A stretch of DNA of 64,000 nucleotides from Candidatus Wallbacteria bacterium (GCA_028687545.1 JAQTZZ010000005.1:62001-126000); one strand, 5' to 3'; counted from the stretch's first letter, positions 41,526 to 50,490 are shown. Numbers and translations: made by a program. Notes: generated from the sequence alone by a model not told the origin.

Positions 41526-42836
41526 ATGTCTCAGAAAACCTTGAGAATTTTGCTCGTAGCTTTGCTGTTCTCTTTCCAGGCCTTTTCGGCTGAGCATGTC
41601 AAAAACGTGATCCTGATGATCGGTGATGGAATGGGATTAGCCCAGATTTCCCTAGCGCATTATGTAAAGGGACAAAAACTGAACATGGAATCAGTCAGCG
41701 ATACCGGACTCGCCACCAACTACTGCCTGGACTCATTCGTTACAGACTCGGCTGCTGCAGGGACCGCACTTGCCACAGGCGAAAAAACCAATTCAGGCAT
41801 GATTTCCACCAGACCTGACCGCACCAGAATCACCACGATCCTGGAGCGTTTCATGGAAAAGGGAGCTAAGACAGGCCTGGTCACAACCACCAATATCACT
41901 GATGCCACGCCTGCCTCGTTCGCATCCCATGTGCCGAACAGGAGCAGTGAAGAAGCAATCGCCTTGCAGCTTGTGAATTCAGGAGTGGATGTGCTGATGG
42001 GCGGAGGCTCTGACTTTTTCCTGCCTGTTTCCAAAAAGGGGAGACGTAAAGACGGACTGGAACTTTTCCAGCTCGCTGCCCAGAAAGGTTATTCCGTAGT
42101 CCGGACTCCTGCTGAAATGAATATCGCATCAGGCAGGATGCTTGGTATTTTTGGATCTTCACAGCTTGATTTTGAACTGAACAGACAGGACCAGCCAAAC
42201 CTTGCCGCCATGACCGGAAAAGCGCTGAACCTGTTATCCGGCTCAGACAAAGGCTTTTTCCTGATGGTGGAAGGCGGCAGGATCGACCATGCAGCGCACG
42301 ACAATGACCCTGTCGGTGCTGTCTCAGAGCTTCTGATGTTCGACAGGGCCGTCGGAATCGCCCTTGATTTCGCGAGGATCAACGGAGACACGCTGGTACT
42401 GATCACTGCAGACCATGAGACAGGCGGTCTGGTGCTCAGCAACGGAGACTATAAAATTGTTCCTGAAGTCCTGAAAAAGCCTATCCGCACTGCCGAATTC
42501 CTGGAAAACGCGCTGGCACCTGATTGCAGAAATGCCGGGAAAGTGTTCAGAACCTATGCCGGAATCGATCTCACAGGCGCGGAGATAGCACTGCTGAAAA
42601 ACTGCAGTCAGAAAAAGAATGATCCGAGCCTGCTCAAGAAAAAGGGTGATCCCGGCCGGATCGCGTTTGTGACAAAGATCCTGAATGAAAGAGCGAAGCT
42701 CGGTTGGGTCACATACTCTCATTCAGCGTGCATGGTGGCTGTGATGGCAGACGGACCATGCTCGGAAATGTTCACAGGATATATGGATAATACTGATATC
42801 CCGAAGCGGATCGCCAAAGCTGCAGCATTGAAATAG
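41526..42836 (+). CDS. Secreted alkaline phosphatase
   Basis: This 436-residue protein has a signal peptide (LRILLVALLFSFQAFSAE). It contains the catalytic serine in FVTDSAAAGTALATGEKT (near residue 75), the zinc/magnesium ligands in LMIGDGMG, GRIDHAAHDNDP and TADHETGG, and a late His-containing HSACMVAVMADGP. These are the features of alkaline phosphatase of the PhoA family, which removes phosphate from periplasmic monoesters. GGAGGAAG before the ATG at 41526 marks the start. The upstream region shares no TTTACA repeat with the S41/TolB promoters, so its regulation is not visible. Confidence 0.92.
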   Translation: MSQKTLRILLVALLFSFQAFSAEHVKNVILMIGDGMGLAQISLAHYVKGQKLNMESVSDTGLATNYCLDSFVTDSAAAGTALATGEKTNSGMISTRPDRTRITTILERFMEKGAKTGLVTTTNITDATPASFASHVPNRSSEEAIALQLVNSGVDVLMGGGSDFFLPVSKKGRRKDGLELFQLAAQKGYSVVRTPAEMNIASGRMLGIFGSSQLDFELNRQDQPNLAAMTGKALNLLSGSDKGFFLMVEGGRIDHAAHDNDPVGAVSELLMFDRAVGIALDFARINGDTLVLITADHETGGLVLSNGDYKIVPEVLKKPIRTAEFLENALAPDCRNAGKVFRTYAGIDLTGAEIALLKNCSQKKNDPSLLKKKGDPGRIAFVTKILNERAKLGWVTYSHSACMVAVMADGPCSEMFTGYMDNTDIPKRIAKAAALK

Positions 42837-42853
42837 GGGATTGCTCCAGGGAA

Positions 42854-43186
42854 TCATTTCGTCCCTTCGTCCACGTCCATTTTTGTTCCGCAGCGCGGGC
42901 AGAGCCGCAGCTCAGGATCCCATTTTTCATAATCTCTGGATTTGCATCTTGGGCAGCAGTGAGAATTTTTGAGAAACGTCGCCAGCGGTTCTTCGATAGT
43001 TTCTCCAGGTTCAAGCTGCTCCGGGTTGCAGCTTACAAGGACGTCCACGATATTCCGGCAGTTGCGGCAGACCGACAGCTGAGTCACTGCGAAGAATCCG
43101 CTTTCAGCGTCAGGAATCGCGAGAGCTTTGTATCTGCATTTCCGACATTTGTATTCATGAAGACTGGACATGAGAGGATGATACAT
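42854..43186 (-). CDS. Small zinc-ribbon protein
   Basis: This protein of about 110 residues has two zinc-binding cysteine sets: HEYKCRKCRYKAL with LSVCRNCRNIVDVL, and HCCPRCKSRDYEKW with LCPRCGTKMDVDEG. The arrangement resembles small RNA-polymerase or ribosome-associated zinc ribbons, but no precise family is recognised. AAGGA precedes the ATG at 43186. The gene is convergent with the phosphatase gene, 17 bases from its stop, and divergent from the thioredoxin-like gene. A role in redox or metal handling is not indicated. Confidence 0.7.
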   Translation of the reverse strand: MYHPLMSSLHEYKCRKCRYKALAIPDAESGFFAVTQLSVCRNCRNIVDVLVSCNPEQLEPGETIEEPLATFLKNSHCCPRCKSRDYEKWDPELRLCPRCGTKMDVDEGTK

Positions 43187-43221
43187 CAATCCTTAAAAAA
43201 GTAAAAAAATAAAATACGATT

Positions 43222-43250
43222 TTGCAAACTGACTGCTTTAGGCATAAAAT
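43222..43250 (+). promoter_or_regulatory. Sigma70-type promoter of TlpA-like gene
   Basis: TTGCAA (43222-43227) and TAAAAT (43245-43250) are 17 bases apart. A T-rich stretch follows, and the ATG at 43281 is about 25 bases beyond the predicted start. Confidence 0.55.
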
Positions 43251-43280
43251 TTTTTCGATTTCAAGTTGGAGGAATTCAAA

Positions 43281-43895
43281 ATGAATTCAGTAAAGTCTGG
43301 ATTGATGATCCTGTTTCTGGCAACTTCACTGCTCCATGCAGCCCCTGGAACCGGCGAAGTATCAAACGCCACAATGGAAACAATGGTCGGCCAGTATCCG
43401 CCGGTGATAGCTGTCACAACCCTGGACAGCAGGGAAGTGAATATCGCGGATACAATAGGGAAGAAGATGATTGTCCTGAATTTTTTCGCTTCCTGGTGCC
43501 CGCCCTGTAAGAGAGAACTTCCTGAATTCCAGAAATTCTACCAGGAACATTCCAGCGAAGTGCTGATGCTGGGTCTGAGCCTTGATTACCCGAAGGACAT
43601 GACTACACTGGAAACTGTGATCCGGGAGAACGGGATCACCTATCCGGTCGCCCTCAACAAGGACAAGGAACTGCCCAAAAAATTCGGCTTCAAAGCTATA
43701 CCATTTACTGCGGTGATCGGAGCAGATGGAAAAATCCTGGATTGCCAGACCAAAGCGATTGCCAATCCATATGAGTACTTTACCCAGAGTCTGCAGAAAG
43801 TCGCTGAACAGCTCAAAGCCGGTGTGGCGATCACAAAAGAGCAGTTCGTGAAGCAGTGCCAGCAAGACTGCACAGGCTGCGGCGGCTGTAAGTAA
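43281..43895 (+). CDS. Secreted TlpA/ResA-like thioredoxin
   Basis: This 204-residue protein has a signal peptide (LMILFLATSLLHAAPG) and a thioredoxin fold. NFFASWCPPCKRELPEF holds the CPPC redox pair (near residues 73-76), and the cis-proline loop is KAIPFTAVIG. Such proteins reduce cytochrome c or other exported disulfides. The C-terminal tail (QFVKQCQQDCTGCGGCK) is an extra cysteine-rich segment, CxxxCxxCxxC, which is unusual for TlpA proteins and may bind metal or shuttle disulfides. GGAGGAATTC precedes the ATG. The gene ends immediately before the inverted repeat element at 43898. Confidence 0.88.
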   Translation: MNSVKSGLMILFLATSLLHAAPGTGEVSNATMETMVGQYPPVIAVTTLDSREVNIADTIGKKMIVLNFFASWCPPCKRELPEFQKFYQEHSSEVLMLGLSLDYPKDMTTLETVIRENGITYPVALNKDKELPKKFGFKAIPFTAVIGADGKILDCQTKAIANPYEYFTQSLQKVAEQLKAGVAITKEQFVKQCQQDCTGCGGCK

Positions 43896-43897
43896 GT

Positions 43898-44092
43898 CTG
43901 AAAGGCAACTTCTTTTCAACAGCGGTCGACCTGGTTTGATTTAAATTGTTTTTCAGCAAAGACTGGACTGGCAGCAATCATCCCAGTCTCGCTCCGCAGG
44001 CCCCGCAGAGAGGGGACCCCACCTGCTGCGCGGTTATTGAATTTTGGAATTTAAACCAATGCTCCCGCTGCTGAAAAGGAGTTGCCTTTCAG
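43898..44092. mobile_element. 195-bp element with 28-bp imperfect terminal inverted repeats
   Basis: The first 28 bases (43898-43925, beginning CTGAAAGGCAACT) and the last 28 (44065-44092) are inverted copies with two mismatches, and similarity weakly extends to about 50 bases. The interior has no frame and no known motif. It fills the gap between two convergent genes, starting two bases after one stop and ending four bases before the other. It resembles a MITE-type non-autonomous transposon or a giant cruciform terminator. No target duplication was recognised and no second copy is in the window. Confidence 0.55.
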
Positions 44093-44096
44093 TTAG

Positions 44097-46385
44097 CTAC
44101 TTTATCCCGTGTTCAGCCGGTGTGAATATCCCTGTGCCTGCGATCGGATTGACAGCCAGTATGCTTTTAGCTGGAATAGAGGTTGAACCGTAAGCATAAG
44201 TATCGTCGCTGAAATTGGCGATCAGCTCGAGCTGGCCGTCGAACACTGTTTTCTGCACCAGCCTGTCAGAAGTCAGCCACTGAAAATCTGTCATCTCCGA
44301 GAATCCGAAGCGCCGGTGCAGGGGAGAGAAAAATTTATACTGGCTGATGATATATTCCTTCCAGCTCTCAAATGAGGCTGGATTGAGATGGTACAGCGGC
44401 GGGCAGAGATAAAGGAGCTCTGTCAGGGAATTCAGGCCGGCTGCATTGCTGAACTTGAGGCTTCCGCTTCCCCAGTGATTCATGCTTACGAAGCAGTCGT
44501 GGAAGACGATCTCATTGAGAGGCAGGCGGAAAGCCGGATCATAGTGAAATTCAAGATAATCATCTTTCAATGGCACATTGAGCAGCATAATATCCGGACC
44601 ATAAGCCGGATAATATTTTCCTGCGAAATATCTTGAATCCTTGTTTTTCATCTCAGCATCACCCCAACCGATGGAAGGAGTCAGCATGCCTTCCACAAAA
44701 TGCACTGCAGGCGCGAAGTATGAACAGCCTCCTTCAGACCCTAACACAACGTTGAATTTGTCGCTGATCCAGCACATCCGGCGGAGTCTCTCAGCTGCGT
44801 CATCCATCTGCGTATCTGAATGAAGCGGGGCATAATCATCATAGAGCTGGCCGTACGCGTCGCAGTCCATGAAATAAAGATTAAAAGGAGTGCTTTGCAT
44901 AATGGAACTGACCCGTTTCTCAAGATATGGACGGGCAGCTTTAGAATTCAGGATATACCCTTTTTTCTGAAATCCCGGCGCTTTTTTTCCGTCTTCTCTG
45001 ACAACCGGTCCTTTTTCATAGAGTTCCCGGTCGAACTGGGCAGTGGGCCAGGTGCTGTCTGTGCCTGAGAGAGCAGGGTCATGGATACTGTTGTAGGAGT
45101 CATAGGTTCCATAGAGATATCCCATCCCGACTGCCTGTTTAACGACTTCAGGCCTCTTATCCACCATTTCCCAGCCAGGCACGCAGATCCTGGCTTTGTC
45201 GATGCCTGCGTCTGACAGCATTTTCACCATCCTGCCTGATGTGCCATAACCCCAGTCGGTCAAGTTTCTGAAACAGCCTGGAAATGCCGTGCAGAGGAGC
45301 ATGGAGTTCAGGCGGAGCAGCTCGAACTGATTCAGCTCACTTTTCCTGATCAGAGCCCATTCTTCCTCGGTCAGTGCAAGGTCTGCAAAGGACCGGGCAT
45401 CGTAAAAATCCGGCCGCCTGAGCAGTGAGGAAATATCCTCAGCCAGCATGGATTTCATCACTTCGCCTGGTCTTTTGCCTTCTGTGATCCATTTAAGGCA
45501 GTCACGCGAATTCCCGCTCAGCAGTTTGTAAAGTTTATAGCCAGGAGTGTTTTCATGATTGGACTGGGTAATGATTGCACTGGCAAAATCCTGCCATTTA
45601 CCAGGGAGATCGTCGAAGGAGAGCAGTTCAGTTCCCCAGACATAGGCATGGATCGCACCCATCAGGCGTTCCACAGCATGGGTTCTGATCAGTTTTTTTG
45701 ACAGCGGGAAAAAATCCCGGTTGCCTATCAGAAGGTTCCGATAACGATATGCCGGAAAAACCGGATTTCCTGGACTTAGTGAGATCAGGATTTTCTGGTG
45801 GCTGTCATTCCTGGCTGGATTGAAATTATGGCCTGTTGAAAGAGAGCTGGATGAACCGAAACTGAAGGCCAGCCGGTTGTGAAAACGATTTTCAAAAATG
45901 AAGGTCAGGGTAAATTTAGGATTGTACAATCCGAAAAAAGGCATGGTCAGGCCATCCAGCATGTTCCACTCCTCATCAGACAGCCATTTCTGCCAGCGCT
46001 GATCAGAGAGCGGAATGAATTTGCCTTCCCAGTTCGGCCAGATCAGAGCCTGGAAAGCCTGAGGCAGCGGGATCAATGGGAAATCCAGTACCGATTTTTC
46101 GGATGCTGAAAAATCTATGGATAAGTCCGGCCCTGACAGGCTGAGTTCGATTTTCATCCCTTTTTTATAAATTATCAAAACATGTCCGGCTGATCGATCA
46201 AGAATCTCAGAAATTTCCTGCTCCGGTTGAGCCGAAGACAGCATGATTCCGCTTCCTGCCGTGGTTTTCAGTTGAAGGGTGGTTGGATCGAAGTTTATCT
46301 CCCAGGAATCACTCTTTAAGCTGATTTCTTCTCCGGCTGCACTGGAAATCAGAATTGACAGGAATAAGAAAAGCAGGAATTTCAT
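44097..46385 (-). CDS. Secreted glycoside-hydrolase-like protein, intact paralog
   Basis: This 762-residue secreted protein has a signal peptide (KFLLFLFLSILISSAAGEE), an N-terminal beta-sandwich (WEINFDPTTLQLKTT) and a large catalytic-like domain. The region around FNLYFMDCDAYGQLYDDY and VVLGSEGGCSYFAP, with Asp/Glu residues at strand ends, resembles the GH101/DUF5696-type family of carbohydrate-active enzymes, but I am not sure of the exact family. The C-terminal part again is beta-rich (AKSILAVNPIAGTGIF). It is about 60% similar to the next gene (46447-48462), which lacks internal segments. Both are on the minus strand, arranged in tandem. Confidence 0.65.
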   Translation of the reverse strand: MKFLLFLFLSILISSAAGEEISLKSDSWEINFDPTTLQLKTTAGSGIMLSSAQPEQEISEILDRSAGHVLIIYKKGMKIELSLSGPDLSIDFSASEKSVLDFPLIPLPQAFQALIWPNWEGKFIPLSDQRWQKWLSDEEWNMLDGLTMPFFGLYNPKFTLTFIFENRFHNRLAFSFGSSSSLSTGHNFNPARNDSHQKILISLSPGNPVFPAYRYRNLLIGNRDFFPLSKKLIRTHAVERLMGAIHAYVWGTELLSFDDLPGKWQDFASAIITQSNHENTPGYKLYKLLSGNSRDCLKWITEGKRPGEVMKSMLAEDISSLLRRPDFYDARSFADLALTEEEWALIRKSELNQFELLRLNSMLLCTAFPGCFRNLTDWGYGTSGRMVKMLSDAGIDKARICVPGWEMVDKRPEVVKQAVGMGYLYGTYDSYNSIHDPALSGTDSTWPTAQFDRELYEKGPVVREDGKKAPGFQKKGYILNSKAARPYLEKRVSSIMQSTPFNLYFMDCDAYGQLYDDYAPLHSDTQMDDAAERLRRMCWISDKFNVVLGSEGGCSYFAPAVHFVEGMLTPSIGWGDAEMKNKDSRYFAGKYYPAYGPDIMLLNVPLKDDYLEFHYDPAFRLPLNEIVFHDCFVSMNHWGSGSLKFSNAAGLNSLTELLYLCPPLYHLNPASFESWKEYIISQYKFFSPLHRRFGFSEMTDFQWLTSDRLVQKTVFDGQLELIANFSDDTYAYGSTSIPAKSILAVNPIAGTGIFTPAEHGIK

Positions 46386-46446
46386 GGGTAAATTATATTG
46401 CATCAGACATTACTTATGCAATTCGAAGGAATTCGATGATACGGGA

Positions 46447-48462
46447 TCAGGGGTATGAATTTTCAGCCCGATTCCGCGATTCAAAAGTGAAGAGGGTTTC
46501 GCCGGCCGGCTGGATTGCCAGTATGCTTCTGCCTGGAATTACACTGGCGAGGTAAACATAGGGGGTTGTTCTGAAGTTTGCGATCAATTCCAGTTGACCG
46601 CCGAATCCGGTTTTCTGCACCATTCTGTCAGGTGTGAGCCAGCTGAAGTCTGTCATGGCTGAAAAGCCCCATTTTTTATGCAGAGGGGAGAAAAATTCAT
46701 ACTGCCTGACTATGGACTCCTGTCGATTTTCGAATTCCAGCGGATCCAGACGATACAGCGGAGGGCAGAGATAGAGAAGGCTGGTCAGAGTGAGAAAACT
46801 CTCGGCTTTGTCTGAACCCGACCATTCGCGGTGAGTGAGGCTCTCAAAGCAGTCGTGAAAAACGATTTCATTGAGCGGCAGGCGGAATCGCGGGTCGCAA
46901 TCAAAGTACAGGGAATCGTCGATTGAAGAGAGGGTATTATGCATGCCTTCCATAAAATGCACTGCAGGAGCGAAGTATGAGCAGCCTCCGTCTGAGCCGA
47001 GTACTGCCTTGTATTTATCACGGATCAGGCAGAGGCGTGAGAGTTTCTCCCTTGCGTCGTCCATCTGGGTGGCAGGATGGGCAGGGGAAAAATCGTCATA
47101 AACCTGACCTGTGGCGGCATTTCCCAGAAAATAATGATTGAAGGGGATGTTTTCAGAAATGTTGTCTGCACAGTATTCACCAAAGAGATAACCGATTTGC
47201 ACTGATTGTTTGACGACTTCCGGCCTGACTGCGACCAATTCCCGGCTGGACACGCGGAGAACAGCCCGGTCGATTCCTGCATTCTGAAGCATGTTCAGCA
47301 TGCGGCTGGAAGTTCCAAAACCCCAGTCGCTGACCTCTCTGAGACAATCCGGAAATGCCGAATAAAGAAGCAATGAATTCATCCTGAAGATTTCCGGCTC
47401 GCTCAGATTTCTTTTTGACAGCAGGACTCTGGTTTCTATAGACAAAGCTGTTTCAGCGAATGAGCGTTGATCATAAAAATCATCTTTCCTAAGAAGATTG
47501 GATAGAGATTCACTGAGAATGACTTTCATCTCCCTGGAAGGACGTTCTCCAAGTGCGATCCTTTTAAGGTAGGAAGGCACAGGATCTTCCAGAAATGAAG
47601 AGATCAGTTTACCCGGATTCGGGTCTCGAATTTTAGACTGGGACAGGAGCTCTATGGCAAATTTCCGCCATTTTCCTGGTAACACATCATCATAGGAGAG
47701 GAGTTCTGTCCCTGACAGCCAGGCATGGAGAGCACCTTTGAGCCGTCCGACTGACGGGATTTTAACCTGCTTTTCTGACAGGGTGGCCAGTTCTTCACGG
47801 CTGAGCATTTTACGGTATTTCAAGGCAGGAAGAATCGGATTTCCTGGTCCGGGAGAAATCAAGATCGTCTGAAAGGCATCTCCCTGTCCAGGCTGGAAAT
47901 CATGGGTGAAGGAGATGTTTTCCTGAGGCCCGAAATTGAAGCAGAGCCTGTTATGAAAGCGATTTGAGATGAAATAAGTCAAAGTCAGGTCCTGTTTATA
48001 CAAACTCCAGAATGGCATGGTCAAACCGTCCATGGTGTTCCATTTTCTGGCAGACAGCCATTTCTGCCACTGCCTGTCCTCCAGAGGGATGAATTTTCCT
48101 TCCAGGTTGGGCCAGATCAGGGCCTGGAAATTCTGGGGCAGAGGAATCAGAGGGAAGGTCAAGCTATTTTTTTTTGCGGCTGTGATTTCGATGGACAGGT
48201 CTGAATCCAGAATTGTGAGTGCGATTTTCAGGCCGTTTTTATAAGTGACAGAAACATGGTTGGGCGACTTATCGCTGATAGCAGATATTTCCAGAGTGCT
48301 CTGTGGAGCTGAATAGATTATTTTATAAATTCCTTCCCCAGTGGTGATTGCAAGTGTGGCTGGATCGAAATTGATTTTCAGCCTCTGATTCTGAAGAATC
48401 ACTCTTTCACCTGCGATAGCGAAAGCTGCCAGCAGCAGAAAAGTACAGAATGCAGTTTTCAT
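46447..48462 (-). CDS. Secreted glycoside-hydrolase-like protein, active site altered
   Basis: This 671-residue paralog of the gene at 44097 has a signal peptide (MKTAFCTFLLLAAFAIAG) and similar N- and C-terminal domains. Where the partner reads LYFMDCDAYGQLYDD, this copy reads HYFLGNAATGQVYDD, so the acidic residues thought to be catalytic are missing. It also lacks about 75 residues (the segment around GPVVREDGKKAPGFQKK) and a shorter stretch near the partner's PSIGWGDAEMKNKD. I infer that it lost activity or became a binding protein or partner of the intact enzyme. No clear ribosome site precedes the ATG at 48462. Confidence 0.65.
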   Translation of the reverse strand: MKTAFCTFLLLAAFAIAGERVILQNQRLKINFDPATLAITTGEGIYKIIYSAPQSTLEISAISDKSPNHVSVTYKNGLKIALTILDSDLSIEITAAKKNSLTFPLIPLPQNFQALIWPNLEGKFIPLEDRQWQKWLSARKWNTMDGLTMPFWSLYKQDLTLTYFISNRFHNRLCFNFGPQENISFTHDFQPGQGDAFQTILISPGPGNPILPALKYRKMLSREELATLSEKQVKIPSVGRLKGALHAWLSGTELLSYDDVLPGKWRKFAIELLSQSKIRDPNPGKLISSFLEDPVPSYLKRIALGERPSREMKVILSESLSNLLRKDDFYDQRSFAETALSIETRVLLSKRNLSEPEIFRMNSLLLYSAFPDCLREVSDWGFGTSSRMLNMLQNAGIDRAVLRVSSRELVAVRPEVVKQSVQIGYLFGEYCADNISENIPFNHYFLGNAATGQVYDDFSPAHPATQMDDAREKLSRLCLIRDKYKAVLGSDGGCSYFAPAVHFMEGMHNTLSSIDDSLYFDCDPRFRLPLNEIVFHDCFESLTHREWSGSDKAESFLTLTSLLYLCPPLYRLDPLEFENRQESIVRQYEFFSPLHKKWGFSAMTDFSWLTPDRMVQKTGFGGQLELIANFRTTPYVYLASVIPGRSILAIQPAGETLFTFESRNRAENSYP

Positions 48463-48529
48463 GAAAAAAGCATACAAGAACTGCATTCGTAAGTCCATTT
48501 GATTGCGGTTCTGAAGTGATACCAAAATA

Positions 48530-48556
48530 AAAAAAGGCTCCTGAGGGAGCCCTTTA
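48530..48556 (-). terminator. Rho-independent terminator after C11 peptidase gene
   Basis: On the minus strand AAGGGCTCC-CTCA-GGAGCC forms a hairpin followed by seven T residues. It lies about 20 bases after the clostripain-like gene stop (48576), isolating it from the glycosidase-like genes. Confidence 0.85.
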
Positions 48557-48575
48557 AATTATTAAAGACAGGATT

Positions 48576-49994
48576 TCAGTTCAATCCGTAATACTTATGC
48601 AGGAAGATATCCCAGCCTGTTGCCTGGCAGAAATCGATCTGCTGGTATTTTGGTTCAAGCAGCTTTGAATAGAGTTTCACCATTTTCTCCTTAGGAGGCA
48701 GCAGGAAGAAGTCTACCGCATAGGAACCCTTGTCAGTGCAAGGATTGGCTTTGGCTATGGTGGCGGTATTGAGCGCTTCGATCACTGAGGCTGCTGCTTC
48801 CTTCACCTGAGCCGTCAGCTGCCTTCCTTCGTCATTCTGCAGGAGCACTTCCATGGTTTTCGTCAGATTAGTAAGGAATGAGCCAAGGTCTACATATTCG
48901 TAATCATCGGGTTTGGTTTCATAGATGCCTTCGAAGATTCCTCCGAATTTGGGGCTCATGGTTCTGGCGCTGGTCACTGCAGCGATCACTCCGCTCTTGT
49001 TTGCAGAATCAAGGCCTGCTGTGAGCAGCTCGGATATCTTCTTCATGCCAGGCACTAACTTGGGGATTTCATTCAGATCGAGGCATGACATCTGGAAATC
49101 GAATTTGGCTATCTCAGTGACTTTCTGGTTGGTCTTGCGGACGCTGTCATACATGGCTTTTGCCACATTAAGAGGCGAGGATGCCGGAGCAGAGCTGAGC
49201 AGGTCGAGTACAGCAGGGTCGAAATGAGTCTGCAGCCCGAACAGGCTTGAGATGATGCCCTGAGCTACGCCCACTTGCGAAGTTTCGCTGGCTACCATGT
49301 AGTTGAAGAATCTTGAAAACTGCAGGGAAGTTTCTGCCTGATCCATCAGGCAGGAACGGAAGGCCAGTATGTCGAGCTTTCCGCCGTTGAGCACCTGCTC
49401 CAGCACTGAAGTGGATTCAAGCAGAGTGATGCAGTCTTTGGAATTCAGGTCATAGCCGAAGGATTTCTGATCCGGAAGTATGGAACCAGGGCCGCTGCCG
49501 GAGATCCAGCCTGTGCCGTGGCCGTTGATATAGAGCATCCTGTGTTTGGCTGGGTATGACATGGCCCATTCCAGGAAATTTTTAAAATTACTCGGATCAC
49601 CTGTATTGAGATTGGCCATTTTAGCCCTGACGTTGAGGCTGTCTTTGGTGATGTAATATCGTCTGGATTCCTTCTTTTTTTCAGACATGAAGTCGATCTG
49701 GGCTATGATATGAACCTGGCCGCCGCAATTGCCGTAAGCGGCGATGTCCATGATCTCAGTAAGCAGGGCTGATTCGAGCTGCTTTTCGATGTCCAGGCAG
49801 CCGTAAACCATGATGGCCCAGTTTTTCTCGGTCTTCTCAGAGGCAGCGACTGGGCTTTCCTTTTCCAGCTTGGCGAATTTGTTGTCAACAGACCATGGAT
49901 TCAGATCGTCCAGAATCCCCTTCTGAGCCTGCGCTGATACTTCGAAGTTCAAAACAACTGTCAGCATGAAAATCGCGATTAAAACTTTTTTCAA
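48576..49994 (-). CDS. Secreted clostripain-family (C11) cysteine peptidase
   Basis: This protein of about 472 residues has a signal peptide (VLIAIFMLTVVLNFEVSAQA). The C11 core has MVYGCLDIEKQLESALLTEI, the catalytic His in LYINGHGTGW (near 157) and the catalytic Cys in ILAFRSCLMDQAE (near 214), so it cleaves after arginine in this family. The start is taken at a TTG (49994), because an adjacent TTG at 49997 is too close to the GGGGGG ribosome site. No ATG is near the signal. The mature protein is likely exported and active outside the cell or in the envelope. It ends in a strong terminator. Confidence 0.9.
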   Translation of the reverse strand: MKKVLIAIFMLTVVLNFEVSAQAQKGILDDLNPWSVDNKFAKLEKESPVAASEKTEKNWAIMVYGCLDIEKQLESALLTEIMDIAAYGNCGGQVHIIAQIDFMSEKKKESRRYYITKDSLNVRAKMANLNTGDPSNFKNFLEWAMSYPAKHRMLYINGHGTGWISGSGPGSILPDQKSFGYDLNSKDCITLLESTSVLEQVLNGGKLDILAFRSCLMDQAETSLQFSRFFNYMVASETSQVGVAQGIISSLFGLQTHFDPAVLDLLSSAPASSPLNVAKAMYDSVRKTNQKVTEIAKFDFQMSCLDLNEIPKLVPGMKKISELLTAGLDSANKSGVIAAVTSARTMSPKFGGIFEGIYETKPDDYEYVDLGSFLTNLTKTMEVLLQNDEGRQLTAQVKEAAASVIEALNTATIAKANPCTDKGSYAVDFFLLPPKEKMVKLYSKLLEPKYQQIDFCQATGWDIFLHKYYGLN

Positions 49995-50087
49995 CAAAAC
50001 CCCCCAGGTTCCTTTTTTTCTTCAGTCAATCATATCCGGATTTTCCTGCTTGGCAAGTGAAAAAGAGTGAAAAAAATGAATTTGAGA

Positions 50088-50267
50088 TTAATTTACAGGC
50101 TTCAAGGAAATGCCGATGTCATTGGCTTTGTTGTAAATCGCGTCTTCTGTTTTGCCGAGCTTCAATCCCATGACATTAATAGGAGTATTCATTTTGATAA
50201 GATCTCTCAGGAGGACAATATCTTCCTTGGTCCAGGAATTACCTGAATTTTGATCAGATGTATACAT
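50088..50267 (-). CDS. Small Myb/SANT-like helix-turn-helix protein
   Basis: This 59-residue protein reads SWTKEDIVLLRDLIKMN, then INVMGLKLGKTEDAIYNKA, ending DIGISLKPVN. This is the Trp-containing helix pattern of Myb/SANT-type or GcrA-like small DNA-binding proteins (SWTxEDxxxLRxL and GRTxxAIxxKA). AAAGG lies about eight bases before the ATG. It is too short for a typical 60-residue cutoff, but the composition and motif make it a credible gene. It lies between the S41 peptidase and C11 peptidase genes on the same strand. Confidence 0.7.
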   Translation of the reverse strand: MYTSDQNSGNSWTKEDIVLLRDLIKMNTPINVMGLKLGKTEDAIYNKANDIGISLKPVN

Positions 50268-50316
50268 TGAATCGCCTTTTTCTTTTTATTAATTTTAACA
50301 GGAAAAGTCGGCGTTG

Positions 50317-50490
50317 TCAATTCCTGTTCAGCTGGCGCGGATCAGATAAAAGGCTGGAAAATTCCGGGATCGTAGGCTGGGTCCACTCGAACATCAGATT
50401 GATTTTTTCCGATTTTCCAGTCCTGTATGCTTCCGTGTCTTCCCCAAGCAGCTCGTACATTCTCACCTTAACGGCAGCTTCGATCGGCAT
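50317..50490 (-). CDS. Possible small protein overlapping S41 gene end
   Basis: A 57-residue frame from MPIEAAVKVRMYELLG to PRQLNRN starts at 50490, overlapping the last 23 bases of the S41 peptidase gene in another frame, with GGGAAG before the ATG. The reading is protein-like (EDTEAYRTGKSEKINLMFEW). No family is recognised. It may be a coupled small gene or simply an unused frame. Confidence 0.3.
   Translation of the reverse strand: MPIEAAVKVRMYELLGEDTEAYRTGKSEKINLMFEWTQPTIPEFSSLLSDPRQLNRN

Noticed and set aside
43899-44092. An ordinary pair of intrinsic terminators
   Set aside because: The arms are 28 bases or longer and lie 140 bases apart with no T-runs, which does not fit two simple terminators.
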